Origin: Actinostola sp. cb2023
Lineage: Eukaryota; Cnidaria; Anthozoa; Actiniaria; Actinostolidae
Length of the DNA stretch: 64,000 bases
Reading direction: 5' to 3'
NCBI GenBank assembly: GCA_033675265.1
Contig: JAUJYZ010000781.1
Coordinates: 310,001-374,000, forward strand
Below, one piece after another: positions 1 through 13,132 of this stretch. The notes beneath the pieces were generated by a model, which did no database searches, was not told where the DNA came from, and saw nothing but the letters and a program-made list of their open reading frames with translations. Both the position numbers and the translations under genes were made by a program. Each line of letters begins with the position of its first letter. Positions within the stretch are counted from its first letter, which is position 1.

Positions 1-2300
1 CACGTGACCTGACACTATTTTAACTTAAAAGTTCTCTTTTTCTCAAAAATATTTTATCGGCAAAATTGGGAAAATATGTCAGTAGCAAACTTTTCATATA
101 CTTGTCTTGGACAAATGTTTTAGTGTGAAGCTCCGAGATTTGGTTTATTATAACCATTTTGAAATCAGTGAAGTTTCCTGCAATCTGATTGGTTCCTAGC
201 AACAGTGATTTCACACTAAATTGTGCTATTTTAAGGCTACAGTCGCACTTAAAGCTGAAATCGCACCATTTTTATAATGGTAATAAGCCAAGTCAGAGTT
301 TAAGGATGACCGTGATTCCTGGAACCGAATCGGGATAAAATCCAACCGTAAGTTGAGTTTCGCCATACATTTACTGTAAATCTGCTAGAATCTTAGGTGA
401 AAATATCAGTCGTTTGCGTGCCTTAGTTAGACTCTAAGAAATATTTATTCGACTAATGGTGAGTGTTTAAGACATAATGCGCCTTTGTGAGCCAATATTT
501 GAGTGTCAGGACAAAAAGAACACGATTATAGAGCCTTTTTTTTAAATTTATTTTTTATTTTTTATTTTTTTTATTTAATAATTATTTTTTTTACATTTAA
601 ATTTACAAAAACAACATACACTCATGTTTCATTACAATACAATATTTCAAAAACATAGAAAACTGATATATATCTATCTATATATATATACACCTAATTT
701 CAAAAACGTTGTCCAAATAGCCAAATACAAATTCATTCAAAAAGACAAAAGAAACAGTTCAGCTTGAGTGCACTTCTTTTGTCTTTTAATGAAATCCTAT
801 TTGGCTTTTTTGATTATTATTGGACAACGTTTTTGAAATTAGATGTATATATCTAACTACGAAACACTCAGAAAATAAATAAATGTATAACTAAATAAAT
901 AACTAAATAACTAAATAATTTATAATTGTTTTCAGTCTTTGTATATTTTGAATAGAATTCAAAAGAATAAGTTTGACGTCAAGCGCGGAAAATCATGCAT
1001 TGTGGGATTTATTAAAAGGGTCTATAGATGGTCTTGTTTTGACTAAGTAATGACACACCGGGACACTCAAACTTGCCTAATAGTTTTAAATTCACTTGAA
1101 TATTTCCTGATAAACTATAATTTTATCCTTAGATGAGGATTTGTGCATTTTGTTGTTGTTGTAGAGGAGACGAAGGAACTATTGAAGGAATACTGAGGAT
1201 TTATTTCGGTTAATTGGTTTCCCGTCGACAAAATGTGCACTGAACATATTCGTCAATCTTGACGAGGCTGCCATTTTCCCCCAGTTTGTTGGGTCTTTTC
1301 TGAGACCAGTTTAATCCACTCTCTTCTAGTCTCAATAATATTTGCTATCAATGGTGAAGGACGAACGGAGGAAGAAAAGTATTAAAAGTACTGTGACTGC
1401 AGTGGTAAATGCACAAATCCTCATCTAAATATAAAGTTATAGTTTATCAGGAAATATTCAAGGGAAATAAAATTATTCTAGGCAAGTTTCGGTGTCCCGG
1501 TGTGTCATGGCGGGCGAATCTCCAGTCATTACTCAGTCAAAACAAGACCATCTATAATCGTGTTCTTTTTGTCCTGACACTCAAATATTGACTCACAAAG
1601 ACGCATTATGTCTTAAACACTCACCATTAGTCGAGTAAATATTTCTTAGAGTCTAACTAAGGCACGTAAACGACTGATATTTTCACCTAAGATTCTAGCA
1701 GATTTACAGTAAATGTATGGCGAAACTCAACTTACGGTTGGATTTTATCCCGATTCGGTTCCAGGAATCACGGTCATTCTTAAACTCTGACTTGGCTTAT
1801 TGAACTGAGTGGAGAAATGGAGTGGAGTGCGAAGCGGGAGTGTAATTTTGTAAGTGTGATTTCCTGAGACCAAAATTGCAGGAGATGAATTTCAATGACC
1901 ACTTAATAATATCCATTTTGAAAAATTTTAGATAAAGGCAAAATTTATAGTACTTCTTCGGTCAGCCTTATATTCAAAGTACACACATGTATGTAAAACA
2001 TCAAATATTTGTTGTGACAAAATACAAAATCTTTCTGTTCATTTATTTGCCTGCATTTTTCCTTGTGTTCGGCTGATTTGCTGTTTCATGTTGTTCCTGC
2101 AATTCGATTGAATATTCAAATTCGTGTGATTACAGACTCAAAATGGTGCGATTTAGCCAATCTGACATCACTGCTGCTGGGAATCAATCAGATTGCAGGA
2201 TTTCCTAAGGATTTCCTAAGGATTTCCAAATCAATATATTTAAGTCTGTGATCGCACCATTCGGTCTATTTTACAACATTGGCTTACTGAGGGAGATTTC
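1..2300. repeat. Large nested fold-back region, no gene
   Basis: No credible coding sequence. Positions about 280-530 reappear inverted at about 1560-1803 (shared stretches include ATCCAACCGTAAGTTGAGTT), and 990-1150 reappear inverted at 1405-1560. The whole is therefore a fold-back of about 1.5 kb. Its left arm is broken by an AT-rich insert (about 534-985) that itself contains a small hairpin element at 684-856. Outside it, the text around 160-215 is also similar, inverted, to 2150-2220 (shared AATCAGATTGCAGG), suggesting a still larger or second symmetric structure. This is seen directly in the sequence; interpretation as a non-autonomous DNA element is inference. Confidence 0.7.
684..856. 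repeat. Small hairpin element, ACGTTGT-tip family
   Basis: Inverted repeat with tips close to ACACCTAATTTCAAAAACGT followed by TGTCC on the left and the reverse complement on the right (near 822-850). The arms include AAAGACAAAAGAA and its complement. It belongs to the family of hairpins that share a CTATTTCAAAAAACGTTG-like tip. It is nested inside the larger fold-back. Confidence 0.65.
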
Positions 2301-2327
2301 AAAATGGATATAATAAAGTGGTAATAT

Positions 2328-2588
2328 AATAGACCTTCTGCATAATGACGTAATATGACTACAACTACCAGAATGCTTTGCGCATCTTTTTTTGTGAGAT
2401 AATTAGTACCCTTTGTCTTAGTGAATTGTGAACTGTTTATTAATCATTACTTGGCAGCCAAAACTGAAATACGTAATCTACAATTGAATGAATTACCTCA
2501 TGAGCGAATAAAAATCTAGGAAAAAAAAAATTCGCAAAGCATTCTGGTAGTTGTAGTCACAATACGTCATTATGCATAAGGTCTATTG
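2328..2588. repeat. Fold-back element with AATAGACCT tips
   Basis: Long inverted repeat. The left arm from AATAGACCTTCTGCATAATG is repeated inverted up to 2588, and both arms contain the complement pair around CAGAATGCTTTGCG. The AATAGACCT tip is shared with the fold-back at 12520-12718, whose arms are otherwise different. Confidence 0.7.
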
Positions 2589-2599
2589 AACTTGATGTC

Positions 2600-4620
2600 G
2601 TGCAAGTTTGGTCTAAAATCATACTTATTACGTAATTACGCGTATGATTTTAGACCAAATTTCACTCCACTCAATTACCATGATTTATCTTTACACGAAT
2701 AATTACATGTAAATGAAGTATATACATTCGAACCTCTACTAACAGCCACCTCACCACAACGGCCACCTCTCTGTAATGGCCAGGGTGTTTAGTCCCGCCC
2801 ACCATTATTCGTTTTTGAAACCTCCTCACAACGGCCACCTCTACACTACGGGCACAAATTAAAAGTTCGTTCCAAGGTCGAGGTGACCGTTGTGGAGAGG
2901 TTCGACTGTATTTGGGAAGATATACCTAAGAAATAAATAATCTTCAGACCAATTCCACGATCTTTAGAATTCAATGGCGAGTGTAGATATATACCGTAAC
3001 GAATGGCTTGTTAAATAAGAATGTAATGATTTCACATTTATATAGAGCATATCAGCCATAAATGCTTTATGAGCTTTAAAAGGAAGTGCTTTTGTCGGAC
3101 CGCTATCAAAGGCGCAATTTGCAGCCACGCGCAATGTGAACCTGTTCCATAAATCGTAGTATTTGAAATCATGGTTTAGGACGAAATGGAACGGGAAAGA
3201 ATTGAAATTTCTCGCATTGAAATTGCTCGTTTAGTTTTTAAACTGCTTGTATGAGAAGTTCTTATGAATCCCACTTACCTGACATCGTTTTCTCGTTTCA
3301 GTGATAAGCATGGATTCATTAGAATTGATAATTCCTTACTCACTTTTCTTCTTCCTGTGGTATATTTGTTAAACGGAAAAAGATGTTTTTCGTAATTTAA
3401 ATTTTAGTGCTTTTAAAAAAGTGGTCGGAAGTGATGCGCGAAAACTACAATTGATTTGTGAGTGCAAGGGATTTATCGACCATTAAATCCAAACGTTTTA
3501 CCTTCGTGAAGTACTCAAATACTTCGATAGCTATTCATTATCGAAAATGCGCTATTTGTATGTACTTATTTGGAGATCTTCCTTTGTTATTATGAGTTCA
3601 CATCGAGAAATTCAAAAATACATTCGAATAATTCTAGCGAATATTCGTCGGGTCAGCAGCACCTGCCATGAACCGCGAGACACCACACACGGACAAACAG
3701 CTAATTGACGTAAGGCGTTATTATTTATACTCTATAATGTTATATAATGTGATTAGTTCCTTTCTTTCCCCGACTCACGATATATAAATAGGCTTAACTT
3801 TACTTTAGAAATCGGTTGAATCTTGAACTAATAGATTACTACTCACTGTTAAGTAAGGGTTACTTCGCTGTTAGAAATATTAATGGAGCTAATGTTTCTA
3901 ATATAAACCGCCCCAATAGCATTACCACAGTATAAGAATCTTGAATTTGGGGCTTTTCTGCCTCCATACGGTCATTGAACTCACAGCACGAGATGCAATA
4001 AAGTGGAAATTGTTAAAAAAAATTAGAAATATTAGAAAAACCACAACGACAAAAATAATCTAATGTACGTTTGAAGGTTGGATAATTCATGTAAACCGAA
4101 AAAACCCCCCGAAAAAAACCCCCCCCCCCCCCCCCCCCCAAAAAAACGAAAAAATAAATCCCGAATAAAAAAAGCATTTCAGGTTGAGGATACCACATTG
4201 TCTGACAAGACAACAATAAAGTTCATCTTTTCTGAATATCTTATCGTCTGTTGATCTCTTCTGAAGAATTATCGAGCCTTGTGTCCACCTTAATTATTCA
4301 GTTTTGTTTACTTAGCGAAAATGGATATCATGTTGAACAAATTCCAGAGTAAAAGGTTAAATGCAGATAGCCACCACAACATCCCTTCCGACATTAAATA
4401 GATAGATAGATAGATAGATCGATAGATAGATAGTTCGTTTATAAAAAAGTTACTATATACTGAGATGAAGAAAAAATATTGGATGCTATGCAGAATTTTT
4501 TGGATAGGTGGTATATATATATATTTTAAATGTATGTATACTAAAGTTATATAATTTAAATGATAGTACTGTCCTATAAAAAAAAAAGAGAAAGAAATCG
4601 ATTAATGATAGTGGCCGTTG

Positions 4621-4667
<47 letters not shown>

Positions 4668-5758
4668 ATTGTCTCTTTCCTGACATCGCTTCATTTCTTT
4701 CCGTCGTTCCATTTACGTGTTATTTATTACACATAACCTTTTGAGCCCATTGAAGTGTAAGATGGAAAAACCTAAGTATTAAATGTGTGAATGAGATTTG
4801 TCAATAGTAAGACAAGAGAGTTGTGGATCTTTCCATTAGACAGTGAACGAATTCAATTAGCCAATCCATAGCCATAGCCCTCAAGGCTAACTTCCACAAA
4901 AGATAACTTAATTAGTGAGTAAACACCTCTTAGTTTCTCTCATAGTTAGATAAATATACTGACAGCTCTTCATTCCTTTATTTTAAAGGTTCAATTGTAG
5001 AGATGTTCTTTGAATAATCCAGTCTAAAGAAAGCAGCAAAAGGAACAAGGTATGTTGAAATATATGGTGTTTTTCAAATGATACAAAAAGTGGGTCAGTC
5101 GAACTATTATACCTTTTCTGGCCAAAACATGCTTAGGCCGTTGAAACTGACGAAAGCGAGAACCTCTATGGAACCGGCAACTGTTTAACATGGCCAACGA
5201 AAGTAGCATTTACAATAATCGCTTCTGCGTCTTAAAACCGAGAAAGGCACCATATAGTTGATATAGAACTACAATAACTATGGTTTCATAAAGTTCCTTT
5301 ACTTTTAACGTGAAAAAGGACCTATAAGTTCATGGATTTTGCATGGTTTTTGTACCGGTTTCTGGTAAAAAGCAGATTTCCCATTCTTCTCCATATTGTA
5401 GAAAATGTAATGTACTGTACTGTACTAAAATCCATGGAAAACCCCATGTGATTCAGCCGAGTTTTCCTTAGTCTTATGTTTCGATGCATTATTAATTTTC
5501 TACCATACATTTGTTTGATATAAATCATCGTATCGCAAATATTGTTTTCTTCATGGTTTGATATTGAATTTCAGGAACACATATGTTTAGTGTGACGTCA
5601 GTTGGTTTGCAAACTGACTCTAGCTTCATTGTAACTATAGCATATATCGTTCGCCTTATGCACTAGAAAACAAACATGGGTGTTTGTATATCCCCACCCC
5701 CACCTTTGTCGATTGTTGTTTAAATAATTCCTCCTCAAACAAAAACCACGAAATTTAT
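2600..5758. other. Intergenic, repeats and homopolymers
   Basis: No gene supported. Contents: a short palindrome near 2608-2665 (GTCTAAAATCATAC and its complement); a degenerate element of GGCCACCTCTC-type direct and inverted motifs at about 2735-2905; a poly-C run at 4119-4139; a GATA microsatellite at about 4397-4432; and a run of 43 G at 4624-4666. The remainder is AT-rich sequence in which I recognise nothing. Confidence 0.55.
4624..4666. repeat. Poly-G tract (43 G)
   Basis: Uninterrupted G run, one of several in the window (also 33431-33456, 34474-34488, 39007-39037, 50343-50381, plus poly-C at 4119-4139). Open frames of poly-Pro or poly-Gly across them are artefacts. Exact lengths are likely unreliable in any assembly. 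Confidence 0.95.
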
Positions 5759-6328
5759 CCCAACAATCTATTCTTGGCTTTCACATGACGTCATCAAAAA
5801 GCTAAAATCCAAACTATTCACCTCACAAAACTGTTTGTTGGATATGTTGTTTATATCGTTATAAGAAAATTCTTACCAAAATAATTTTGTAATCTAGATG
5901 TTTGGTTTTCGTTTTATTGCGAGTCAAATTCTGTCACGCAATACAGTCACGCATTTTCAAAAGCCATAGAAATAGGAAAATTCGTTTGAAATAATACGAT
6001 TTTAACTTAGTAGATGATGGGTAACTTTATTTTGATGAATATAGCTATTGAAAACTTGAAGTATTTGCAATTAAACATGATTTTCAGTCTTCGTGATTTG
6101 GCCGCCATGTTGGTGTCGCTCGAAGCGACACCAACATGGCGGACCCAGGCATTTTAACTAAATTATGAGCATAAGCGATCGCTCATATCTTCGTATCTAA
6201 AACTTCTTTTAACTAAAACTTCGGCTGAGATATATGTTTTTGGCTGCTCTTTCGGCATATGAAGGTTTTGTTCTATATAAGTCCTGGGAAAATTTTTGAT
6301 GACGTAGGTGAAAGCCAAGAATTGTCTC
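5759..6328. repeat. Inverted-repeat element with perfect inner palindrome
   Basis: The outer arms are TCTTGGCTTTCAC...GACGTCATCAAAAA near 5772-5802 and the inverse TTTTTGATGACGT...GAAAGCCAAGA near 6294-6325. In the centre, 6102-6144 is a near-perfect palindrome built on CCGCCATGTTGGTGTCGCT. Motifs of CRE (TGACGTCA) and AACATGGCGG type lie in it. Confidence 0.65.
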
Positions 6329-6552
6329 GCATGTTTCTGCTTTGGAAACGTTGCTCGCCGCTGGCACGCAATGCTAATTCTACTACAATGTACACGTTTT
6401 TAGCAGCTTTCGCTGGCAGCGCCAAAAACTAGCCCTTTTGGACAGTTTGAATTTCAATTTTCGCCTTAGATAAAAACACTTTATAAAAAAAAAACTATTA
6501 AAAAGCAAAGTAAAGCTATTTAATTATATTATATTACAGAAGCATAAAACTG

Positions 6553-6868
6553 AGGGCGAATGTTTGGCGCTTTTAACAGATACTACGCGATATTGAAATA
6601 CATCTACTCTTAATTATTATATAATTTTTAAAAAGAGCGTACTTGCAAATATTCCAGAAGGTTCTACAGTATCATGTTCCTATTTAATTATCTTATCTCA
6701 GAACCATAAAAGGGCGAGTTTTTGGCGCTTTTGACAAAAACTACGATATATTGAAATACATCTACTCTTAATTATTATTTAATTTTAAAAAGAGCGTACT
6801 TGCAAATATTCCAGAAAGTTCTACAGTATCATGTTCCTATTTTTAAAATTATCTTATCTCAGAACCAC
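6553..6868. repeat. Tandem duplication, unit about 159 bp
   Basis: Two adjacent copies start at GGGCGAATGTTTGGCGC (about 6554) and GGGCGAGTTTTTGGCGC (about 6712). They run in parallel through ATTGAAATACATCTACTCTT and TTCTACAGTATCATGTTCCT. There is no coding potential. Confidence 0.85.
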
Positions 6869-7475
6869 CTTTTTCTATGATAAACGATCGTTTGTACTTA
6901 TGGAGTTGGAATGGTCTAATGTGTAGAATATTGATGACTTTAAGATTCGTTTCGTTTCGTTTTGATTACCTCCCACTATGCAAATTAAGATATATAAGAT
7001 AGATGAATTGCAGTGAAAGGCTAAAAAGGCACTTATTTTAAGAAAAAAAAGAAAAAAAGTGGGGTAGTATTCACGTTCACAAACACCAGTTAAAAAATGC
7101 AGTGACATAAATATGTTTAAAAAGCCATTTCTTTAAAGCGGCGTGTCATCCTACAAACTTCAATGACATTCTAGAAAACGGCATAAATATTTACAGCGAC
7201 ATGAAATTACTAAGCTTTTATTTTTTATTTTTTATTTACTAAGCTATGAATTAAGGTTTCTTACATTTTATAGATATTTTTATATGTCATTTTTGGAGAG
7301 TAGTTTTTATATTGGAGTTAAGTTTTCCCCTACTACTATCCTTTACCATTTGTAATTTTGTTTTATTATTAATAATACTATATTTAAGTATTATTATACT
7401 TAAACTTAAACTTATCAATAAAAAAAATGAGCTTTGGCCTGGACTGACTAGCCTCATTTCCATGTATTTGCCAGA
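6869..7475. other. Intergenic, nothing recognised
   Basis: AT-rich sequence between the tandem duplication and the next fold-back. Short open frames here have no domain signal and no splice-consistent partner. Confidence 0.5.
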
Positions 7476-8045
7476 TTTAAAGTGCTACTTGGACGAAAAT
7501 CGATCGAAATTTAATTTAGCTGAAACTTCACTGAAATAATCTCAAAGAGCCATACAATTACTGGTTAATGTGTTTTCTCAAAATTCCTATGGGAAGTATT
7601 ACATTTTTATGAATCGTTAGAAGTGTCAGTGAGGTCATCTACTCAACCCTAACAATCAACACAGCTTCGCTCCATACATTTCTTTGTGTTTAGTTTCTTG
7701 AATTATTTTATTTCTATGAAGCTAAAACTTTGGGTGAAGGAGTTTTCTTACATTATTTGTGCTTAGGATTGATTGTCTGACCAGTTGTCTTCAATGCGGA
7801 GCTGTTATCTGAACAAAACATTGAGATATTTTGACTCACAAAATACAAAGAAATGTATGGAGCTGAATGTTGGGTTGAGTAGATGACGTCACTGACACCT
7901 CTAAAGATTCATAAAAATATAGTACTTCCCTCTGGAATATCGAAAAAAGATTTTAACTAGTTATTATTAGACCCTTGAAGAATTATTCAATGAAGTTTCA
8001 GCTAAATTAAATTTCGATCGATTTTCGTCCAAGTAGCACTTTAAA
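7476..8045. repeat. Fold-back element, arms about 220 bp
   Basis: The left arm begins TTTAAAGTGCTACTTGGACG and returns inverted ending at about 8045. Internal pairs include GTAGATGACGTCACTGACAC with its complement near 7623-7645, and AAATGTATGGAG with CTCCATACATTT. Arms have diverged by several substitutions. The small hydrophobic open frame at 7312-7539 overlaps the left arm and is not supported as a gene. Confidence 0.75.
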
Positions 8046-8540
8046 ACTGTACGATGTTTTTTTTTTTTTTTGTCGGTGTTACATTTACTAAACCCGTTAG
8101 TTCACTCAAGGTATGGAAATTACTGTGTAGGTTTTGTATCCGGCCTACGGTACAGATCAGATGTATGAACAACCGCGAGATATTACCTGAGATAATCAAA
8201 ATAAACAAGTAATAGTCTGAAGCACACTTCCCTCTGCTGTGGAATTAAACATGTATAATTCAATAGAGTTCACGATCCGTGAGGCGAAAAGGTAAACATT
8301 GTGTTTTGGGAGCAACTTCAGAATAACCCGCAACTATATGAAGCTCCTATAGCGGAATAATTAAGTTATTATTATTATTATTATTATTATATTATAACTC
8401 TTTGACGCAAATTACAATAGGCCAGTTTAACGCGGCATAAAATATGATACTAAATTTAGTTCATTAAAAAAAACTTAGCAATTTGTTAAACATTGATTTC
8501 ACGCCTTTGCTCAAGTTCAAGTTCAATTTTATTTCAAATT

Positions 8541-9005
8541 TATAGTCATTCTCAAGAACGTTGTCCGCTCTCAAATATACATTTATACATATATACTGTA
8601 AGTACAAAATGCAGGTTTTTGACCTATAACGATGCCTACTATTATGGGATGCTATTGAAAAAATATATTTCATATACCTTATACAATGAACAAGGTCGAC
8701 ACAAGAAATCCGAACATGCGAACAAAAGGAAATATATTTATTGGTTTATATAAAATTTGCCATGTCATTAAAATTTTAGTTATTCCAAATTCAAAAAAAA
8801 ATATTAAAAAAATATTTCCTTTTGTCCAAATGTTCGGATTTTTTATACATTTTGCTAATCGTATGAGTAATGAGGAACATATATGTTCACAAACTGATCC
8901 CATAATAGTAAGCGTTGTGATTGGACAAAAACCTTCATTTTGTACTTACAGGATATATGTATAAATATATATTTGTAAGCGAACAACCTTCTTGAGAATG
9001 ATTAT
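8541..9005. repeat. Hairpin element, ACGTTGT-tip family
   Basis: The ends ATTCTCAAGAACGTTGTCCG (left) and the inverse near 8978-9001 define a fold-back. Arms include TACTGTAAGTACAAAATG and its complement near 8937-8955. A second inner inverted pair surrounds AATCCGAACATTTG-like text. The tip fits the family that also includes 684, 9031, 13133, 32093 and 46225. Confidence 0.65.
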
Positions 9006-9030
9006 ATACATATTATATATTATATGTTAC

Positions 9031-9310
9031 ACTCAATTGCAGAAACGTTGTAGTATATATTTATACAAATATACAAATATCTAATGAGATGCAAAATGCT
9101 AAACATGCTAAAATACAACTATTTAAGCACAAAATAGTGCTGAAAATTATTGTGTTGTCCTTGTTGGATGCTATACTAATCTAAAATTGATGATTCTGAT
9201 CTATTAGAAGAAAATAAGCGATGTTTCGCACTTTGTATCTCATTAGATATATTGTATCTCATTAGATATTTGTATAAATGTATACTACAACCTTTCTGCA
9301 ATTGAGTGTA
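9031..9310. repeat. Hairpin element, ACGTTGT-tip family
   Basis: The left end ACTCAATTGCAGAAACGTTG is mirrored by the right end TTTCTGCAATTGAGT. The inner arm ATATCTAATGAGATGCAAA pairs with text near 9230-9262. It abuts the preceding hairpin with little between them. Confidence 0.7.
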
Positions 9311-9464
9311 TATACATATTAATTATTGCTAATCGTTATAAAACGACGCGGCTCAAAATAGGTTATCCCCACAGGTTTCTCTAAACGAAGCAACGCACTA
9401 ACAAATATTTGCAATGCGGAGGTCAGTTCCTTCGTGCCGAAACAATGCACCGCATTATTAGTAT

Positions 9465-9590
9465 ATGTAATATGACTCCATGCTGTCCAATTTGGAAATA
9501 ATTGGATGAAAACAATTTCTCGGACTGTTTGGCTGTCGGAGGAATATTTTGAGTCCAATTATTTCCAAATTGGACGAGCATGGACTCCAT
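9465..9590. repeat. Inverted repeat
   Basis: GACTCCATGCTGTCCAATTT with AAATAATTGGA (about 9473-9505) is mirrored at about 9551-9588. The loop is about 45 bp. No gene is involved. Confidence 0.7.
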
Positions 9591-9825
9591 GGAGTCATCT
9601 ATCGCTTATTAATTATACAGCTGTCAGTTTTAAAATCCATTATCGAATTCATGAATAATTAATGAGGGAAATACAATAGAAATCATAAGCGTAGCAGACA
9701 TCTGTAAATTGGCAAGAGATTCGTCCTCATTTGCATTCAACTTTAACTTGGATTTTCTCGGCCAAACTGTTTCCTATCATCAAAATTATAGGAAAACATC
9801 CACTTATACATCGTTGGATTCGATA

Positions 9826-9930
9826 AGTAATATACAATATTCGCGTCCGATCTGTATGGGATTTACAAACTCTCGCCTACGGCTCGAGTTTGTAAATCCC
9901 ATACAGATTGGCCGCTCATATTGTATATAG
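9826..9930. repeat. Palindromic element
   Basis: The arm ATCTGTATGGGATTTACAAA (left) is mirrored after a loop of about 14 bp around CGCCTACGGCTCG; outer ends are TATACAATAT and ATATTGTATA. Near-perfect, so probably young. Confidence 0.8.
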
Positions 9931-10206
9931 TACGTGAAGAAACGGCAGCCAACAGCGTCCACCTCTCTTCGGCTCGCCACTCGTTGTCTAAGTACTTTTA
10001 AGATAAGCTAGTTTATTTACCGTCAATTACACGGGGAGTGGTTGCCCATTCTCCCGAGCCAGAGGCTCATGGTAAAAGTGCTTGACAAAAAAAAACGTAA
10101 AAATAACAAAAAAAATCTAATTATTGAATTCTAATATGCATAAATAATTAACTATAACAAAAATTAAAATCCTAAAAATAAATATCTAAAAATTTATAAA
10201 CAATTT

Positions 10207-10392
10207 TTACACTGGCAGCCAACCAAGTTGGTGCCAACTATTCGTGGTGTTTTTGTTTCCACTATTTAGTCGACTAGCTTGGATATCTTCTTCGGAAAAC
10301 TCTGAAAGCCTTTCTCTCGAGGTTGTGCTGTTAAAATCACCGAAAGAATGTGAAAAATCTGGTAATAGATCGACGAAATCCGCCATTATCAA
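10207..10392 (-). pseudogene. Possible tyrosine-recombinase-like N-terminal fragment
   Basis: A 61-residue reading frame. The part ERLSEFSEEDIQ followed by NSGNKNTTNSW resembles the start of the animal recombinase-derived proteins of the Crypton/DUF3504 type, in which an acidic segment with EFS/SEEEI is followed by NKNTKKST and a basic helix. The match is from memory of the family's look and is weak. The frame stops soon after and no catalytic part follows on either strand, so if the call is right this is a relic. It sits amid repeats. A chance open frame is the alternative. Confidence 0.25.
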
Positions 10393-10400
10393 AACTCGGT

Positions 10401-10592
10401 CAGGTCTTCGTGTAGCTGCACAAACGTCCTGGCTATTGTTCTATGGTCGTTCTATGTATTGTTTTTACATATAGGTCAGGTCTTCGTGTAGCTGTACAAA
10501 AGTCCTGGCTATTGTTCTATGGTCGTTCTATGTATTGTTTATACATAAACAAACAATAGCCAGGACAATTTGTGCAGCTACACGAAGACCTT
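10401..10592. repeat. Repeat cluster: direct plus inverted GGTCTTCGTGTAGCTG
   Basis: CAGGTCTTCGTGTAGCTG with GTCCTGGCTATTGTTCTATG occurs twice directly (about 10401 and 10473) and once inverted (ending about 10590). The same inverted pair, with an ACAATACATAGAACGACAAT core, occurs at about 47612-47700, inserted inside another element. This identifies it as a mobile hairpin. Confidence 0.75.
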
Positions 10593-11141
10593 GCCCAAAA
10601 CTCTGGACATCAACAAAACTTTTTATTTTCAGTGCTGACGTCATGCAATGCGCTGATTGGCTAGTTTCATTCACCAATTGTTTTTTTCTCGAATACGATT
10701 GGCTTAGCCAAAACTGTCCTATTTTTCATTAATTGTACATTTTGGCTTTTTGAAAAGAAAATCCCATTTGAAAACTGTCCCAATTGATCCTTGGCCATGG
10801 GCAGTTTGCGGACAATATTGGATTAACTGACAGCTAATAATAATAATAATTATTATTACTGGACATCAGTATATAATGCCATAAAATACTTTACATAATC
10901 GTTTCGATCTTTCTTTAGTTTGAAATATGTCTACTAACTGAGCTCCCTATTTAAATAAAGGTGTTTTATTCTATTCTATTCCGCTTCGGCTTTCTTTGTC
11001 CAGCTGAAAGGTTCGCTGTACTTGTTATTACAAAAGGACCCCAGACACGCCCACTCAGACCAAGAAAGTGACATCTATAAACACTGTCCCTGTCGTTCTC
11101 TCTTATCATAAACCTTTACAGATTATCTTGATACCTTTGAT

Positions 11142-11682
<541 letters not shown>

Positions 11683-11751
11683 TACTCCTATTGATCTACT
11701 ACTCTATATTCATACAGTCCGTAGTAACACCAAGGGTGCGTGAATAATAGT

Positions 11752-12466
11752 TTAAAGGGGCAGTGTCAAGCCTCACGCATGCGCATGCGCAATCAAAACA
11801 ATAACACTCGGTTGAGAAGCCTACCTTGCCCGGTAGCGAGTTACAAAACCCCCCTAAAACCGTTCTAATCGCTAAATAAATGACCTACAGGACTCATGCA
11901 GATACTAATCTTTATTTAGAAAGCAATTTTAGAACTTCAATATATCAAAAGGATTGAATTCTACTGTGAATTCACGGCGATATCATTTTCCAACGGCCGA
12001 TCAAATAAAACACAGGAAGCCCAACACATAAGTAGATGGTGGGAAGCTCACCGGTTTACAAGTAGTTCTACGTGAGTTTTTCTCTTCAAAAGTCATGAAC
12101 AGTACTGCACCTACGATTGATGATCAAGATTCCTTCGCAATCGACCAGAATTGCCGGTTTACAATTCGGTTTTCTTCACTCGAGGATGATGGCAGCCTGC
12201 CTCTCAACGGCTGTTCGACACTTTTTTCAACGGCTTCAAAGTCAGTTCTAAGATGAAATAATCTCCACTAGGAATTGTTGAAAATGAAGAACATGCTTTG
12301 AATTATTACTAGTGATCCATTAGACGCTTGAACAAACATGATTAAGGTCGATGGAAACGGATTGAAAACATCGATAATAATAAAAGTCCACGGTGGACTT
12401 TTATTATTTCTCGCTTCTTCGTACCCAGGCCTACGCGGTCATATGGCTTGACACTGCCCCTTTAAA
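11752..12466. mobile_element. Non-autonomous DNA element, AAAGGGGCAGTGTCAAGCC ends
   Basis: Terminal inverted repeats AAAGGGGCAGTGTCAAGCC (left) and GGCTTGACACTGCCCCTTT (right) enclose about 715 bp with no transposase. An ACAGGAAGCCCAAC motif lies at 12012-12025. The right end is close to a short palindrome around CCGTGGACTTTTATTATT. Typical of a MITE-like element. Confidence 0.75.
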
Positions 12467-12519
12467 TAAATAAATAATATATTATTAAGTAAATAATATC
12501 AGTTATTATATTATTACCC

Positions 12520-12718
12520 CAATAGACCTCTTTAGCTTCGTATGTAAATTGCCCATTTCAGATCATGTGATGTAAACATAGTGTTCTCTGGAGAATTAGT
12601 ATTTTCAATATGAACCAATAAATTGAAATATAAAGGAACAATTCTCCAGAGAATATCATGTTTACATCACATGATCTGAAATGGGTAATTTGCATACGAA
12701 GCTAAAGAGGTCTATTGG
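12520..12718. repeat. Fold-back element with CAATAGACCT tips
   Basis: Near-perfect inverted repeat. The left arm starts CAATAGACCTCTTTAGCTTC; the inner arm contains CAGATCATGTGATGTAAAC; the right arm ends AGGTCTATTG. Arms are about 80 bp. The same tip, with different arms, is at 2328-2588. Confidence 0.85.
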
Positions 12719-13132
12719 ACTCAATGTCCTCCTATAGACCGAATGCAATGATGGCGTCCAATTTCCATTGCCATTCGGTTCTGGACTGACTAACCTAGTG
12801 TTCATGTGGAAACACAAATGCATTTCTATAGTTTTTAAGGATTATTTTGACTTTATATTTCAAACTTTTCAATAAAACTTGAACTTGAATAATCAACGGC
12901 TTCACAAAGCATTTTCGTAGCTGGCATAGGGCGGAGTACAGAGCAGCAGCACTAGTTACAACAGTTACATGATAAACAGGTAACAACGACATCAAACAAC
13001 AATAGTATCATCAGCCACAACGACATCAAACAACATCTACAAAATTGACGAAAAATTCCTGCAAACATTTCGACTTCATTCAATCATTCATTTATCGCTA
13101 CGAAATCAGATTGCAATCGGCGACGCGAGTGA

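Noticed and set aside
7312..7539. Hydrophobic 75-residue open frame
   Set aside because: It enters the left arm of an inverted repeat and has no partner exons; hydrophobicity follows from T-rich sequence.
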